64,000 nucleotides of DNA, taken from contig CM026557.1 of NCBI GenBank assembly GCA_015143295.1, forward strand, positions 22,725,760-22,789,759, read 5' to 3'. The notes below the pieces were generated by a model that searched no databases, had not been told where the DNA came from, and saw only the letters and a program-made list of their open reading frames with translations. The translations under genes were made by a program, and so were the position numbers. Origin of the DNA: Tetracentron sinense. Taxonomy: Eukaryota; Streptophyta; Magnoliopsida; Trochodendrales; Trochodendraceae. This document shows, piece after piece, positions 1 to 13,161 of this stretch (position 1 is its first letter; each line of letters starts with the position of its first letter).

Positions 1-607
1 GAGTAAATAAGAAGAGAAGATTCACAGAAGGATGAAACAACCCTGCATGTGCTATAAAATAAGAAGTAAGTTCAAGCCATTAATAGATCCAACTTTTGCA
101 AAAGTGTTCACTGGTCATATTCCTACTATTTGATTTTGGGTTTGCAATCTTTCAACTTCAACTGATAGACATGGCCGCTTTGATCATGTTTTTCTTATGT
201 TTTTTTAATATACCTACATTCTAGAAATACAATGATATCAGAGCATCCAATCCGACCCTTAACTCATCCATGGGTAAGAAACATACAAACAAAAATAGAA
301 GGTAGGAGAAGATACAAGTGCATATGAACAAACCAGTAAGATTATACTTTTTGGAACCGGTATATTGAAGAAAAATAAAATTTCACCAGAAAAACAAGAC
401 ATGTATATCAAGCAGTAGCAAATGAGAGAATCCCACAAAAACATATAGTCCTAAAAACAAGTAATGTAGCACAGAGTCACCAACCTCTTCAAATAAAAAC
501 AAGATCAAAAAAAACATAAATTGAAACACTGTAATACCAAAAAACCAAAATTGAAACACGTCTATAAGAAATTAGAACGATGATTTAAATAATATTAAAA
601 AAACTAC
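1..607 (-). other. Start of PNP1 intron 8
   Basis: AT-rich sequence downstream of exon 8 on the gene strand. No further PNP1 exon and no element with recognisable ends was seen. Confidence 0.6.
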
Positions 608-664
608 CTGCCCAACCTCCACAGCCTGCAGTAACTTTTCCTCCGGAAGAAAATTACAATAGCC
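608..664 (-). CDS. PNP1: PNP1 exon 8 (last exon in the window)
   Basis: 19 codons [19 protein letters not shown] with ACAG acceptor and GTAGTT donor. The next exon (DAVR... in relatives) was not found in positions 1-607. Confidence 0.9.
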
Positions 665-2739
665 CTGTAAGGAAATAGGTCACATATAATTTATTTTTTA
701 TCGTTGAAAAGGTCACATATATTGATGACAGCTTGAAAACTTAGCTAGTAGCAATTACAAACATCCCAAATCCAACACCTCAGTTCCATTAATTATTGAG
801 GGCAAACAGAAGCAAATCCAAAGCTTAGGGCATAGCCGCAAAAGACTCAGTTTGACCTTGAAAATCATAAAACAGGACTTGACAATCCTAACACACACAT
901 ATAATCCCAGACCCCATGAATATGTGGACCTTGTGGTGAACCCACACCTCAAAAGTAGTCTGATCAGTGATACATTGGGGCTCACCAACTCCGTGAATGT
1001 TTGGCCCACCCCATGGATACTCACACTCGGAAAATTGCCTTGACTAATGAGTCCAGGCAATCAACATTTAGGGTGTGGATTCACCAGGTGAGCAAGATAC
1101 TCATAGAGTCAGTGACCCCAACTTGTGTCACGTATGGGGAACGCTTATGGCAGCAAACCACAACACACACAAGGAACAATCCTTGTGGGTCATGCATAGA
1201 TGCCTCGAGTTTTCTGTCATGGTGGAGATGAGCATGATTTTGGATTTTGTGAAAGGACTTAAACAATTGCCAATGTTGAAATATAAAATTAACTGCTAAT
1301 TTTCTTCATGGGAAAAAATAAAGTTATGGGAGTGATATACTTTTATATATATACACCCAGAGGCCCCTATCTATTTACAATTTGCGGTCGGTCCCCTCGC
1401 TCTAAATGTGTGAGGTTCACTTTAGAACCTGTTGGACCATAACTGAGACTCTACTTTCCTTCTTTAGACATTGGGGTAATTGCTTTGCAAACATTGTGGG
1501 ATGGAGGTGATGAAACAAGTGGACCAATTTTTAAGCAGAATAGAGCACTTGGTAATTTCAAGGAATTCTCAGGAGCTTGAGGAGAGGCTGAACTTAACAC
1601 CTTGTGTTTTAATGGCTCAATTCATTAACCAACCTTTGAGAAGCATTTAGGTGGATATTAAAGGCCATAGGGAATTGAGGGCACGTAAATAAGGAAAATC
1701 TACATCGACATGAACATATTCCGTTAAAGGTGTTATGGTCAATTATTGGGAGGTCACAGGAACTTTTTGGCCTAATTATATCATATATGTCTATGATAAA
1801 AGATAATATACAGTACAACCACTTACAAAAGAATAGAGATGTTGGTTTAGTTGAAATCTACTCTGCTACCTCTCATTAATGTAACTTTACATCCCAACCT
1901 CAAGGACATCGTCAAACAATGGTTATGTCAACATCCAACATATGTTACCTGGAACTTAAGATGCACTGATACCCATGTCTTAATACCTTTAAATAAAAAA
2001 TACCATTGTCGGGTTGTACCACTGCTGTACACATGCAATAAAGCATATGAAAAGTTGAAAATTATAAAATATACAGATTACTAACTAATGAATACAATTT
2101 GCAACATGTAATAAAACCTTCCTAATGTTGAAATAACTGTTGAATACTTTCTTTAAGACTTGTACATGTTCTTTGTCCTACAGCCCTCTAGTTTCATCAG
2201 CCCATATTAAGGTTCAAAAGAATTTCATCAAATTTAGACTCAATCTTGGGGACCCTTCCAAACTTGGCTCGTAGCTTGACATACCCAACTCACATGCACA
2301 CGACAACCGCTTTTAGTTTAAAAGCCCCATGAAATTTTGTTATCTGAAATATAGTAAAATACTAATTACATATAATTAACATAATCCACATACACGCCAC
2401 AAATGTTACATATATAAGCAGAGCTTCTATATAGGTACACACAGAGGAGCACAAGAGAGTTGGGTTGAGAGATTAATCAAATGATATATGTGAGGGTAAC
2501 ATGTTCAATATAGGGACCACACATTAGGCGCCCATTTTTTTCATTTTTATCGGTAAGAGATATCAATGAATAGATTAAGAGAAAAAGGAGTGAACACACT
2601 ACACAGACAAAATACAAGAGAAAAAAAGGAAAAACAAATCGAAACAAAATATAAGCTACGTAGTAGGAGAAGAAAAATGAAAAACATGCTCCAAGAAGTC
2701 GTCCTAAATAGAGCACCAAGCCCACTTATTAGGCGAACA

Positions 2740-2772
<33 letters not shown>

Positions 2773-5700
2773 ATAAGAATGTGCATAAGCATAGTAGAGA
2801 CACATTTAGTATTTATGTGTAGCAATACCTAGAGCATCTGAATTTATTCATATGTAACTTAAGCAACATGAATTGGATGAATTAGGTAAATGTTGATTAT
2901 AGATACAAATAGGGCATTTGAGAGATTAACGTCAAGAGAAGAGACCCACATGAAGTACAACAATTCGAAAAGAAAATATACAATGAAAACACCTATTTAG
3001 GATAAATTAATAGAGGGAAACAAAAGTATAGTCATGTACATACATCTCAACATGAATCTCCAAGTTGATGTGTTAACAACTTTGATCAATACTTTCCAAC
3101 TTTCAACTTTTAAGCAAGTTAATCTTGGTAACACTTTGTAACATAATGTCATTTCCCAAATTGACTGTAGCGGTATCCATATATGTGAATATATACTCAT
3201 TTGCAACACTTGTTTAAACCAGAGAGTATATACTGATGTCATCTACATGGCCTACAATAAAATAAAATAAAAAGACATATGCCATAGCAACCTATGATGC
3301 CATATCCATGGATACCCATGTATGAGATGGAAGAGGCATGGTAGACCAGTATCTAATAACCTTCTTGTTCAGGCACTTCAGCATCGAACAGCTTATTCTC
3401 TACTTTCAGCTAGTGCTCCCATTTTTATTTGGAAATTACTGTGCACTAAAGAAGGAGACAGGCTAAGACTGGATTTTTTAACACTACTTGAATTCGGATG
3501 ACTTACACGTCATATAACGGCCGTTATGTGACAGAAATTCCATTACATAATGCTGTTTCACAAGTTATATATAAATTTAGGGGGGGTAATCAGTAGTGCA
3601 ATGGTACGTGGTCTTGTGAAGCCATTACCTAACAGTTTCAGCAAGTTCTTAAACCATAGCTTAAAAGTGAAAATAAATATTTTGGAATTGTAGCATATTC
3701 TACTAAAATAATCAGCATTTTAGTCATGGCGTGTAAAGGAACATAGAAAAGACATTAGCAACAAAAAGTGATTAATTAATAAGAGCCTATGTTCATGATA
3801 AACAAGGAAAAACCATTGACATTAATTCAGGCTAAGAAGTTTTCAAGTAGAAAATGAAGATAAATTCATGTCACTATTCACATCTTCATGTTCTTTGGGG
3901 TATAAAATAACGCAAAATGGATAGATGAATCATGAACTTCAAAAGATAAAATAAGGACGAGAAGTAAACCTCTATCATCAATATTGCATTGTCTGTGCCA
4001 GCAAGTAGTAAGTCCAACTTTGAATCTTTCATCTGTTTGGTAGTTGGATTCACAATAAAGTTATCACCAACCAGACCAATTCGAACTCCTGCAATTGTTT
4101 TAGAATTTGGCACTTCTGAAAGAGCTCTGCAGTAATTTTAAATGATTAAGCGTAAGAATAGATGCCATCTTGAATATATTATCATACATTAGGGTCATAA
4201 ATTAAACACAAACTAGAAAGAACTTGAACCAACTTACAATGCAATTCCAGCTGCTGTGACAGCCAAAGAATCAGGAGAGTGAATACCATCATAGCTCAAA
4301 ACCTATAGGTGTGAGTTGATGGTAGAGGTTCTTAGTGAAATAAGATATGGAGCAATCAAGACAATGAGGTGATACTACAGGTTCTTAGCAAAAATAAGAG
4401 GTGCAGCTAGCAAGACAATTATAATCTCCTATCAAAAACATAAGCACGAAATTTGGAAGATGACACTTTGATGATCAAGCTCAATTAACAGCATAACATG
4501 TTACAAGGCATCAAAGATCTGAAGCTCAACTAATTAGAAAGGAAACATCGTCCTCTCAGGATATAAAACAATCCATTGGCAAAGAAACTCCATCTTTAAT
4601 AAAATAGCAACATGTCTTATAAACTCGCTATTGAAATCAAATCTCTGTTGCTCCTTATCTTTTGATTGCATTTAGGTACAATTTATATAATTATTACATG
4701 AATATACTATCCAAAGAGGCAAAGATATTCTAACACAGTAGTTTTATCATAAAATTATATAAATATATATAGCGGAATGTTAACCTTCACCAAGACAAGT
4801 GAACTTGGAACCTTCACCAGATTGTTTTACTATGCGTCGAATACCATTTTATTAGATATAAGGGTTTTTTGATATTTTCATAGGAGACAATTCATTAAAT
4901 AAGAGAGAGAAAGTACAAAAAAAGTCAAACTATATTTTATCTCTCTTACATTTATTGAATGGTCCCCTCATAGTTGTTAAAGGCCTAGCCTCAGGCGGTC
5001 ATTCTTAAAAATCTGATCTATGTAATATTAGTATTGTTTAAGAATATAAAAATTTATTTTATTTGAATATGATTGTGCGGTAAACAAAAAAATATGTTAT
5101 TTTATATACTTTTCATGTCTTTTACAATATAATATCTTAGGATTTCTATATCCAACAAAAAAAGTTTGCAGATAGAATAAAAAAGAAGTATACTTTTCAT
5201 GTCTTTTACAATATAATATCTTAGGATTTCTATATCCAACAAAAAAAGTTTGCAGATAGAATAAAAAAGAAGTGATGAACGGTGTCAAGTATATTTCTTT
5301 CATGTTAACTTGTTCTCTCTCTCAATAGGTGGATCAATTAGTTTCTCTCCCTCTATTTATGGGTGAACCGTATAGTCCTCATTTGTTTTTTTTTTCATGG
5401 TTGTTAAATTACATCTAGCTTAGGCAGCCCAATAACAAATTAAAAGTCTTTAAATGCCTCAAATTCCTTTTAAGACCCCCAAAACTCTCGTAAACTCATA
5501 TTTAAAGGGGTCTTTTACCCCTTTTATAATTTAAATATGTGCAAACCCTATAGTAATATATTTTATTTATCAATATTATTTTTATTACTTATCTTGAGTA
5601 TAATCGATAAAAAGAAAGAAATGAGAGTAAGAGGTACGACCTTAGCAACCCAAACCGTCAACATTAGTGTCCGCTCCCACTCTCAAACCTTGCTCTCACG

Positions 5701-6306
5701 GTTTGAGAGTGGAATCGCCATCGGAGCGCAGTTGCAGAGTATGTAGAGCGCGGTTGAAGAGTTAGTAGAGCGCAATCGTCGATTTAGAGTGCAAAATCTC
5801 TGGTTTAACGACACTAATAACAGGGTTTTAAAACCTGCAACTCAAGTTCTTCGGAAGTAGAGTTCGTTGGAAGAAGATGAACGAGTTCTCTTATTTCCTT
5901 TGTGTAAATTTACACTTATGCCCTATTTTAATGTCAAGTGGGTCTCTTCTTTTCTTTGTATAAATTTACATTTGTGCCCCTATTTTTAATGGCAAGTGGG
6001 TCCTTGACCGGTCAATAGCTAATAGTTTAACACTTTTTAAACTTAAGTTTTTTTATTCTTTTCTTTTATCCTATTCTATGACCGTCGAATCACATCCAAT
6101 CATGATTGAACTCATGGAGAGTTCAATCGCACCGACACAGGTGTCCCCTAACACATGTCTCTATTAAGTATTAGCCACTATTAACTATGGTTAAAATTCA
6201 CTAATCCTTAAGGTTTATAATCCAACCTTAATTTTATAAAAAAAATATTTAACTGCTGTTTGGAACTTTTAACTCTTCCAACATTTGACACCAAAAAAAA
6301 TAAAAT

Positions 6307-6342
<36 letters not shown>

Positions 6343-9300
6343 AGCGCTCCGGAGGCGCTCTCGACCCAAACCTAAATTGAAATTTGATGCTCCCGCGCTC
6401 TCGCTTCCGCTCTGGTTACTTAGGGTACGACACCTCCCTCTCCCCCCTCTCTTCTTTCTCCCTTATTCAACGTCACATTTGATTGTCGGTCTATTTTTCT
6501 ACTTTTTATTCAGTCTTATATTCTTCCTCATCTCCTCTCCTCTCTCTCTCTATCTCTCTCTTTCCTGTTGGCCTGTCTATTTTTTTATCCCTCACAATTC
6601 CTCTCTCCCCTCTTTCAACAATCATTGTAGACATAATTTTTACTCCAATTTTTTCCAACACTTAAAATCCCCTTTTATTATTCTTAGAACTATCTCTAAC
6701 AATGATTCTATCAAAGTGCATCTTGTCAATGGTGTAATTTATGTGAATGTATGGTCTCTTATAAAAGAAAATGCATCATACATAGATCTCATATTAGGGG
6801 AAATTTCTGCAAACAAAAAGTTCATCAGGTGACACCTCGGGCACCTCAGGCGTCCATGGGATTTGTCGCCTGGTCACCTTGACAACTATGGGTCCCCATA
6901 AAAAGACTAAACTACCCTTTACTTTAGTGATATTGATAATTGATACAAGGGTAAAAAAAGTATGGTGAAGGTAACCAAGTTACATTTAATGAATGGTCCC
7001 TTGTAAAAAGACTAAACTACCCTTTACTTTAGTGATATTGATAATTAATACAAGGGTAAAAAAGTACGGTGAAGGTTACCAAGTTCACCAACTGAGTGAA
7101 CGTTAACAAGTATATATATATATATATATATATATATTACAAGTTTACAACATTAAAGTAATTCTATAAGTGTGTCCGTGTGACAGTTTCTTTGCATATC
7201 AAGACCGGCGTTGTGCCAGTGTCTAACACAACACTCGTCTTCATGTCTAGGCTATCTAGCTAACTATGAATATACACTTCCACTATTTGTTTCCAATTAT
7301 CAACAAGGACATTACATTTTCTATTGTTATTAACATCCAGGCCTTGTTGCCATCGTTGAATTCAAGCTAATTCATGTTCTAGGGAGGCTAACCAACCAGC
7401 TGACATTTTGTAATCAAGATGTAGATATTTACTATACCCTAGTGTTCTCCTAATGACTTGCCTAGGCTGTTGGATAACAATGCTTATTCTTTTTCTTTAC
7501 ACCGTATCCAACTATTTGGGGTTGGTAACCGGAATCCTATTCTACTATTCTAGTGTACCAAGAACTAGTGGGTCTCAACAGACCCAGGGGGGCAGTGACT
7601 AGCCCCAATTAATAAACATGGCGGTCCAGGCCAGCCAGTTTATTAATTGGTCTTGGCCAGACTCAGGCCAAGCCTGCCTAAGGAGTCAAGAGAGAAAAAG
7701 GCTTGTTTTGGGGGTTTTAAATTGGCCTTGTTGAACCGGGCCAAGCACGCTTAGAAGAATACTATAACGGGCCTTGGGCCTACGACTCCAAGCCCAAGCC
7801 TGCCAATTATTTAGTCGGACCGGGGCCCGTAGCCCGTTGACACCCCTACTAAGAGCCATATCTTCTGTTGGATCATGAATCATGATGTTATGGGATCTAA
7901 ATATCATATGTGATATTCCAACCCTTTTTTGGCAAGGTCAAAGAGGCATCTGCCAAACCAGCCATATGCTCATCCACGAAAAAGAACATGCCATATTATG
8001 AAACTTGAAAGAGTTATCACATTTTGCACTCATGTGTCAGACACATGCCAACACTCTTTTTCAGATGATCATATAATTTATCATGTCTCTAGCTTTCAAC
8101 TGTTATCTATATTTCATTTGTAAGATTGTCATATATATTAGCTTGTTTAAGTACATTATTTTGATATTGTGCCTGATACTTCCTATCCACATCTGACGAG
8201 GACAAACAAAACGTCTCCATGTCAAAACTACATAATTTTTCCAAACTCTAATTATCTTTCAGTGATGTATATAAAATAGCTATTTTCTTTCCAAGAAGTA
8301 GAATATGTCCAAAATCTCAAAAGAAAAGAAAAGTAAGGATCTGTAATGTGCTATCATCGGCCAAGCAATGGTTATCAAGATTCAGGACAGGTAACAGTAA
8401 ACAGAAACACATTTTGCGAGAACCAATTGATTAGCAGCTGATGAACACTTAAACCAGAATGCATTAAAGATATATTTACACATTTGACAGCAGTTAGGTG
8501 CCTAATCCGAAAGCAGTGAAAGGACCATATGGCATTCTTTGGTCAAAATATAAGAAAAGGTATCCCAAAGAAACTAGAACTCTTGGTACACCTAAGGAAG
8601 CAGGTGATACAATTCGAAGAAGCAATTAAATAATATGTAGATAGATTGTTCCAACTTCCAAACCCAACCAAACCATAATCATTCAGAAGGCAAAAACCAC
8701 TCCCCACTTCCATGGACGGTGTACCATCTACATCAAGCACGATCATGTATTTAAACTTTTACATATTTCCATTGACATAGGCCAAAATGTGTCAGATTCA
8801 CCAGCCCAACAAGAAATCACCATGTGGTTTTTGTGATGAAAAATTGGAAATATTGGAGAAAACCCAGCATCATAGTCAATGCCTTATCCCAAATATTTGC
8901 GGCTGGCAACACAAATCTCAATTCTCCTTTATTTTGATCCTTAATAGTGTTGAATGATATATATAAATTGTTAAGTTTCCCTGATCTACAACTTGATTGG
9001 TTAAGAATATTTAATTATACATTAAAAAATTAAAATTTAATCTATAATAACAGTTAATGATCTCCATGTTTATATTTGAAGTTGTTTAAATGTTATTAAG
9101 GTTGGCCCTACTACAACTTGGTTAAGTAAGTCCTATTCGAAAAATTAAGTTATTGTTAATCAAATACTTTTTTCAAAATAAAATCATTAGTATAAGGGGA
9201 ATATCTCCTAAAACGACTAAAGAAATTCCATTTGAGAGTCACCTATTGGCCCATGTGGACTCCATATTAATTTTGCAAAATCAACATTGGTTAATATTCG

Positions 9301-12300
9301 CTTATTAAAGAATGTCAATCAATACGAGGTCAGCTATGGTATTGAATCAGATATGTGATGGGTCACTTGTTAGTTGTTACATACAACAGTGGAATAATTT
9401 TGACTAAGAATTCCGGTCAGTTAAAAGAAACTCTAGTCGGTTAAAAGAAACAACTAACCTATTTTGAGTGTCAAATATTCATTTATTTATGTTGTTATTT
9501 AAATTATAGTTATTATTGTTTAATTCAAAAGGCAAAAAATTAAAACAAAGCAAAAGGAATATCCAGTTGTTTTTATGTATTTTTAAATTATTTTCTCATT
9601 AAAAATTTATTTACAGGATAAAGACAATTATTTTACCTAAAAACATAAAAGTTAATTCATTTATAGGATAAAGACAATTATTTTACCTAAAACATAAAAG
9701 TTTAAATAAAAGAATAGGATAGATAATCTCGTATGAACATAAATGCAATTTTGTATGATATATCCTAGGCTCTTAGCTGCATAATTAATAACTAGATAGT
9801 ATTTTCATGAATAAGGTTTAAGTTTAAACTATTTTTCGTTAAAAAATTAAAATTAAACAAACAACAACAAAAAACATTGTGCAGCATGAAGCTTCGTCCT
9901 TGAGAGATTGGCAACGCATTGAGTGAACCCCTTGATCAGGTACGCATCTACCAAAGCTAAGGCTCGAGCGATGATGATACTCACCACAATTAAATCAGGG
10001 TTATATCCTCGATGAATTCAAGCTACGTTGTGACTTAAGGCAAAAAAGAGTTTTGACATTTAGGGTTTCAGGCGTGATATTAATCTCACTTTTCCTAATT
10101 TAAATGGTTATTATGTTACAAATGAGTCTTGGGTGTGAAATGATGTTAAATTATCATTTCCCAAAATTTCATCCTAGAGTTCAGACTTTTTCATAATGTT
10201 TCCTTAGTTTTAACGAGAAGTTTCTCAAACTTCCTTGTAATGTTTCACTTCCAGAGGGACCGAAGTTTATACCGAAACTAGAGTTTAGAAGCTGGGTCCA
10301 TTGCATGCATATAGAGGAATCATCAAGCCTTTAACAGTCTAACAAAATAAGTGCAGCCATTATAGATACCTAAAGCATCCTCTAGAATGGTTGATTAATG
10401 CTTAAATTAAAACGAGAACAAATATCTTGAGTGGATAGACAGAAGTAACTCTCATGAAGAAAAGTACGTAGATTAAAGACAAAGAAATTCATGCTCATTG
10501 ACTGACATTAATAGAGAATGAGAACAGGAGACTACCACCTAGTGCTGAAGTTATTTGACTAAATGGTCATGTATCTCAAACCCTAGCATGTCATAAATTT
10601 CAGATCTAAATATAGTGTCCTAATTGAAGTGGAGCTCGCAAAAGCAGCTGCATGCAAAGTGGACTCCACACGTGCAAGAACACTAAAGATTACAATACAC
10701 TAAACAAATCTCCGCTGCCCCGCACTTAAACACCAAAAGTAACATATTATAAGCAATGAAACAGTTGAAGGGGAACACAGGAAGGCTGTACCCAAGACAG
10801 AATCTGTGTTTCATGATAGAAGCCTTTAAGTATAGTCGGGCGCAAGGGCCTATCAATCAATCTACAAATAAGAACCTACATGCAACAAACACAGTTCATT
10901 TTAGAGACATCCAAAGTATAAAAAGAGATTACTCTTATATTATGAATCCATAGCCACTAAATATTTTCGGAAAGTAAAAACCGATCGAATCATATGATCA
11001 TTACCTCTAAAAGATTTTTGATACATCACTATAGTCAAGCAGTGGTGTTACTATAGCTTATCTTGTAGATATATTATAAACTATCTTTTCAGATAATTAA
11101 GTGGAAATTCTGAACAAATTAACAAAGCATGTCGAAAACAAAAGCTGAGATCAAGTGGCACAAAATGACACCACCTTGTAAGTCAAAACAATCTTCTGAT
11201 GTCATATAACAGGTACATCGTAACAAGCATGGTTCGAAATACGAGTGTATCAATGTGTCTCATTAATTCTTGATACCCTAAACAAAACTCAACTAACATG
11301 CAAAAATTCCTGCTTTTCTGTGCTATCGATTGGCCTAGTAGTCCATTTAGAGAAATAGATATGATACTTTGGAAGATGTTTTACTGTGTAGTCAGTTGGG
11401 GTTTATAGAAGAAGCGCAATCATAGGATATTTGAAGGCTTCGATTGAAATGATCCAAAGGACAAGCAGTGACATTGGTTGGTCTATTATTGAATGGTCGG
11501 CCATTTTGAAGGAGTTCAAGGATTCAAAAAGGGTAGAATCATCAAAAGATAAAAGGTCATTATATATAGGGACTTGTAATCTTGTTTTCTCTTGAGGGAT
11601 GCTTTTCCCCTTACACATCCTTGATCTCTCTGAGAAAAATCCACACCATTCAACAGAGGCAAAGAGAAGTTCTAATCCTCTCTTAACAAAAGAACAATAG
11701 ATTAAGAGAAGAGTATCACACTCTTAATAAGTCTTGCACAGGCTGCACCTATTCGGCATTGTCACTCCATGACGATTGGGTTGATCCATTGTCAAATCGC
11801 ATTCACGTGTGTCCAAATGAGGGATTCTACTTACTCAGTTTACCCAAAGATTCATGTGATGAGCCAACAAAAAGGCCACCATTCAGGTCTAATTTCCAAA
11901 TCCAGGCGTCTACTCTATCCAAAGGGATAAAAAAAATTCAACAACTACTTGAGAAGGAAGCTGCATACCAATTTTTTCCCTCAAGAAGATTTTTCCAAAT
12001 GTCGGGCATCAAATGATCTCTCATCATCTTCTTTTAGAGTAATGGCCCACAGTTAAAAACTTGATTAGGACTAATCCAGAAAGGCATGGGGCAAACATCA
12101 CAAAGCATACCAATTGCATACAGTTCATCTTCCCAAAATCTAGTTTTTTTCACCATTCCGCATCTTTGAAACAGGTATCCTTCATGATAGAAGCACTCGT
12201 ATATTGATTACACAAGTACCTTAAATAAAAGGTCTACTATTGGGTATTATGCCTGCGGAGAGGCAAAGTTGTGGCTTAAAGGAGTAAGAAGCGGCCACTG

Positions 12301-13114
12301 GTAGCTCACTGTAGTCTCGATGTAGAGCATAGAGCTGTAGTTCATACCTCATGAAAAATGGTACAGGAGATTGATATGTATCCATATTGCAAGTATTGAG
12401 ATTTAGTGTAACATATTGGTGGACAGAGACTTGACCGATACATTACAACACACAGTAACGATATGAAACCCCAACATAGTTTGTTTATCATTTTTTCTTC
12501 AAAAATACACCTTCTGTCCATTTAAAAAAGGAACAGTGGCCAACCCTTTCAAGACCTATGTAACAATTTTGAAGATTGAATATTTAAATTACAGTTACCT
12601 TCTTCATTTTCCTTGATTTTTAATTTCGCAAAAAATGCTTAAATTTTGAATCATTATAAATCAATGATAGATCTACTATGAGCTATTATCCGCTTTGAGA
12701 AATATTGAAGATTTCTTTTTGAAGCATCAAAGGAAAACCAATATTTTAAAAAAATCAATTACTTTAGCCGATTTCGCTTAAATCTTCTCCCAACATGCAT
12801 GCTTATCCATCCATGTCCAACCATGCATGCAGTGTGTTCCCCAACAGTTTGAATCTGATTGCCTTCCAACTTCATATGACACCATAAATAATTCTTGAAA
12901 TATCTATGGAATTCATGGCAAATCTGTATTTCGTGGATTTTGTAGATTTTCTAGACTTCAAAAATAATTACTACTTTTAGTTTAAAAAATTATTAATACA
13001 CCAAAAAATTTACAAATTATAATAGTTTCAGAAAAGACTAATGTAATTCATAGATCCATGGAGGATCTATAAATACAAAGAAATCTCTTATATGAATGAA
13101 TTGGGGGGTAAATT

Positions 13115-13161
<47 letters not shown>

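Larger units (their letters stand above)
4303..10791 (-). other. PNP1 intron 5 (6.5 kb)
   Basis: Contains a 1.9-kb hAT-like element (4969-6890), a 105-bp tandem repeat, a small hAT-like element (7566-7848) and a short tandem repeat at 9611-9700. The remaining AT-rich DNA shows nothing recognisable. Confidence 0.8.

Noticed and set aside
6260-6832. A 190-codon plus-strand open frame
   Set aside because: Starts in a (TA)n run and crosses C/T-rich low-complexity sequence inside a hAT-like element; no protein family seen.
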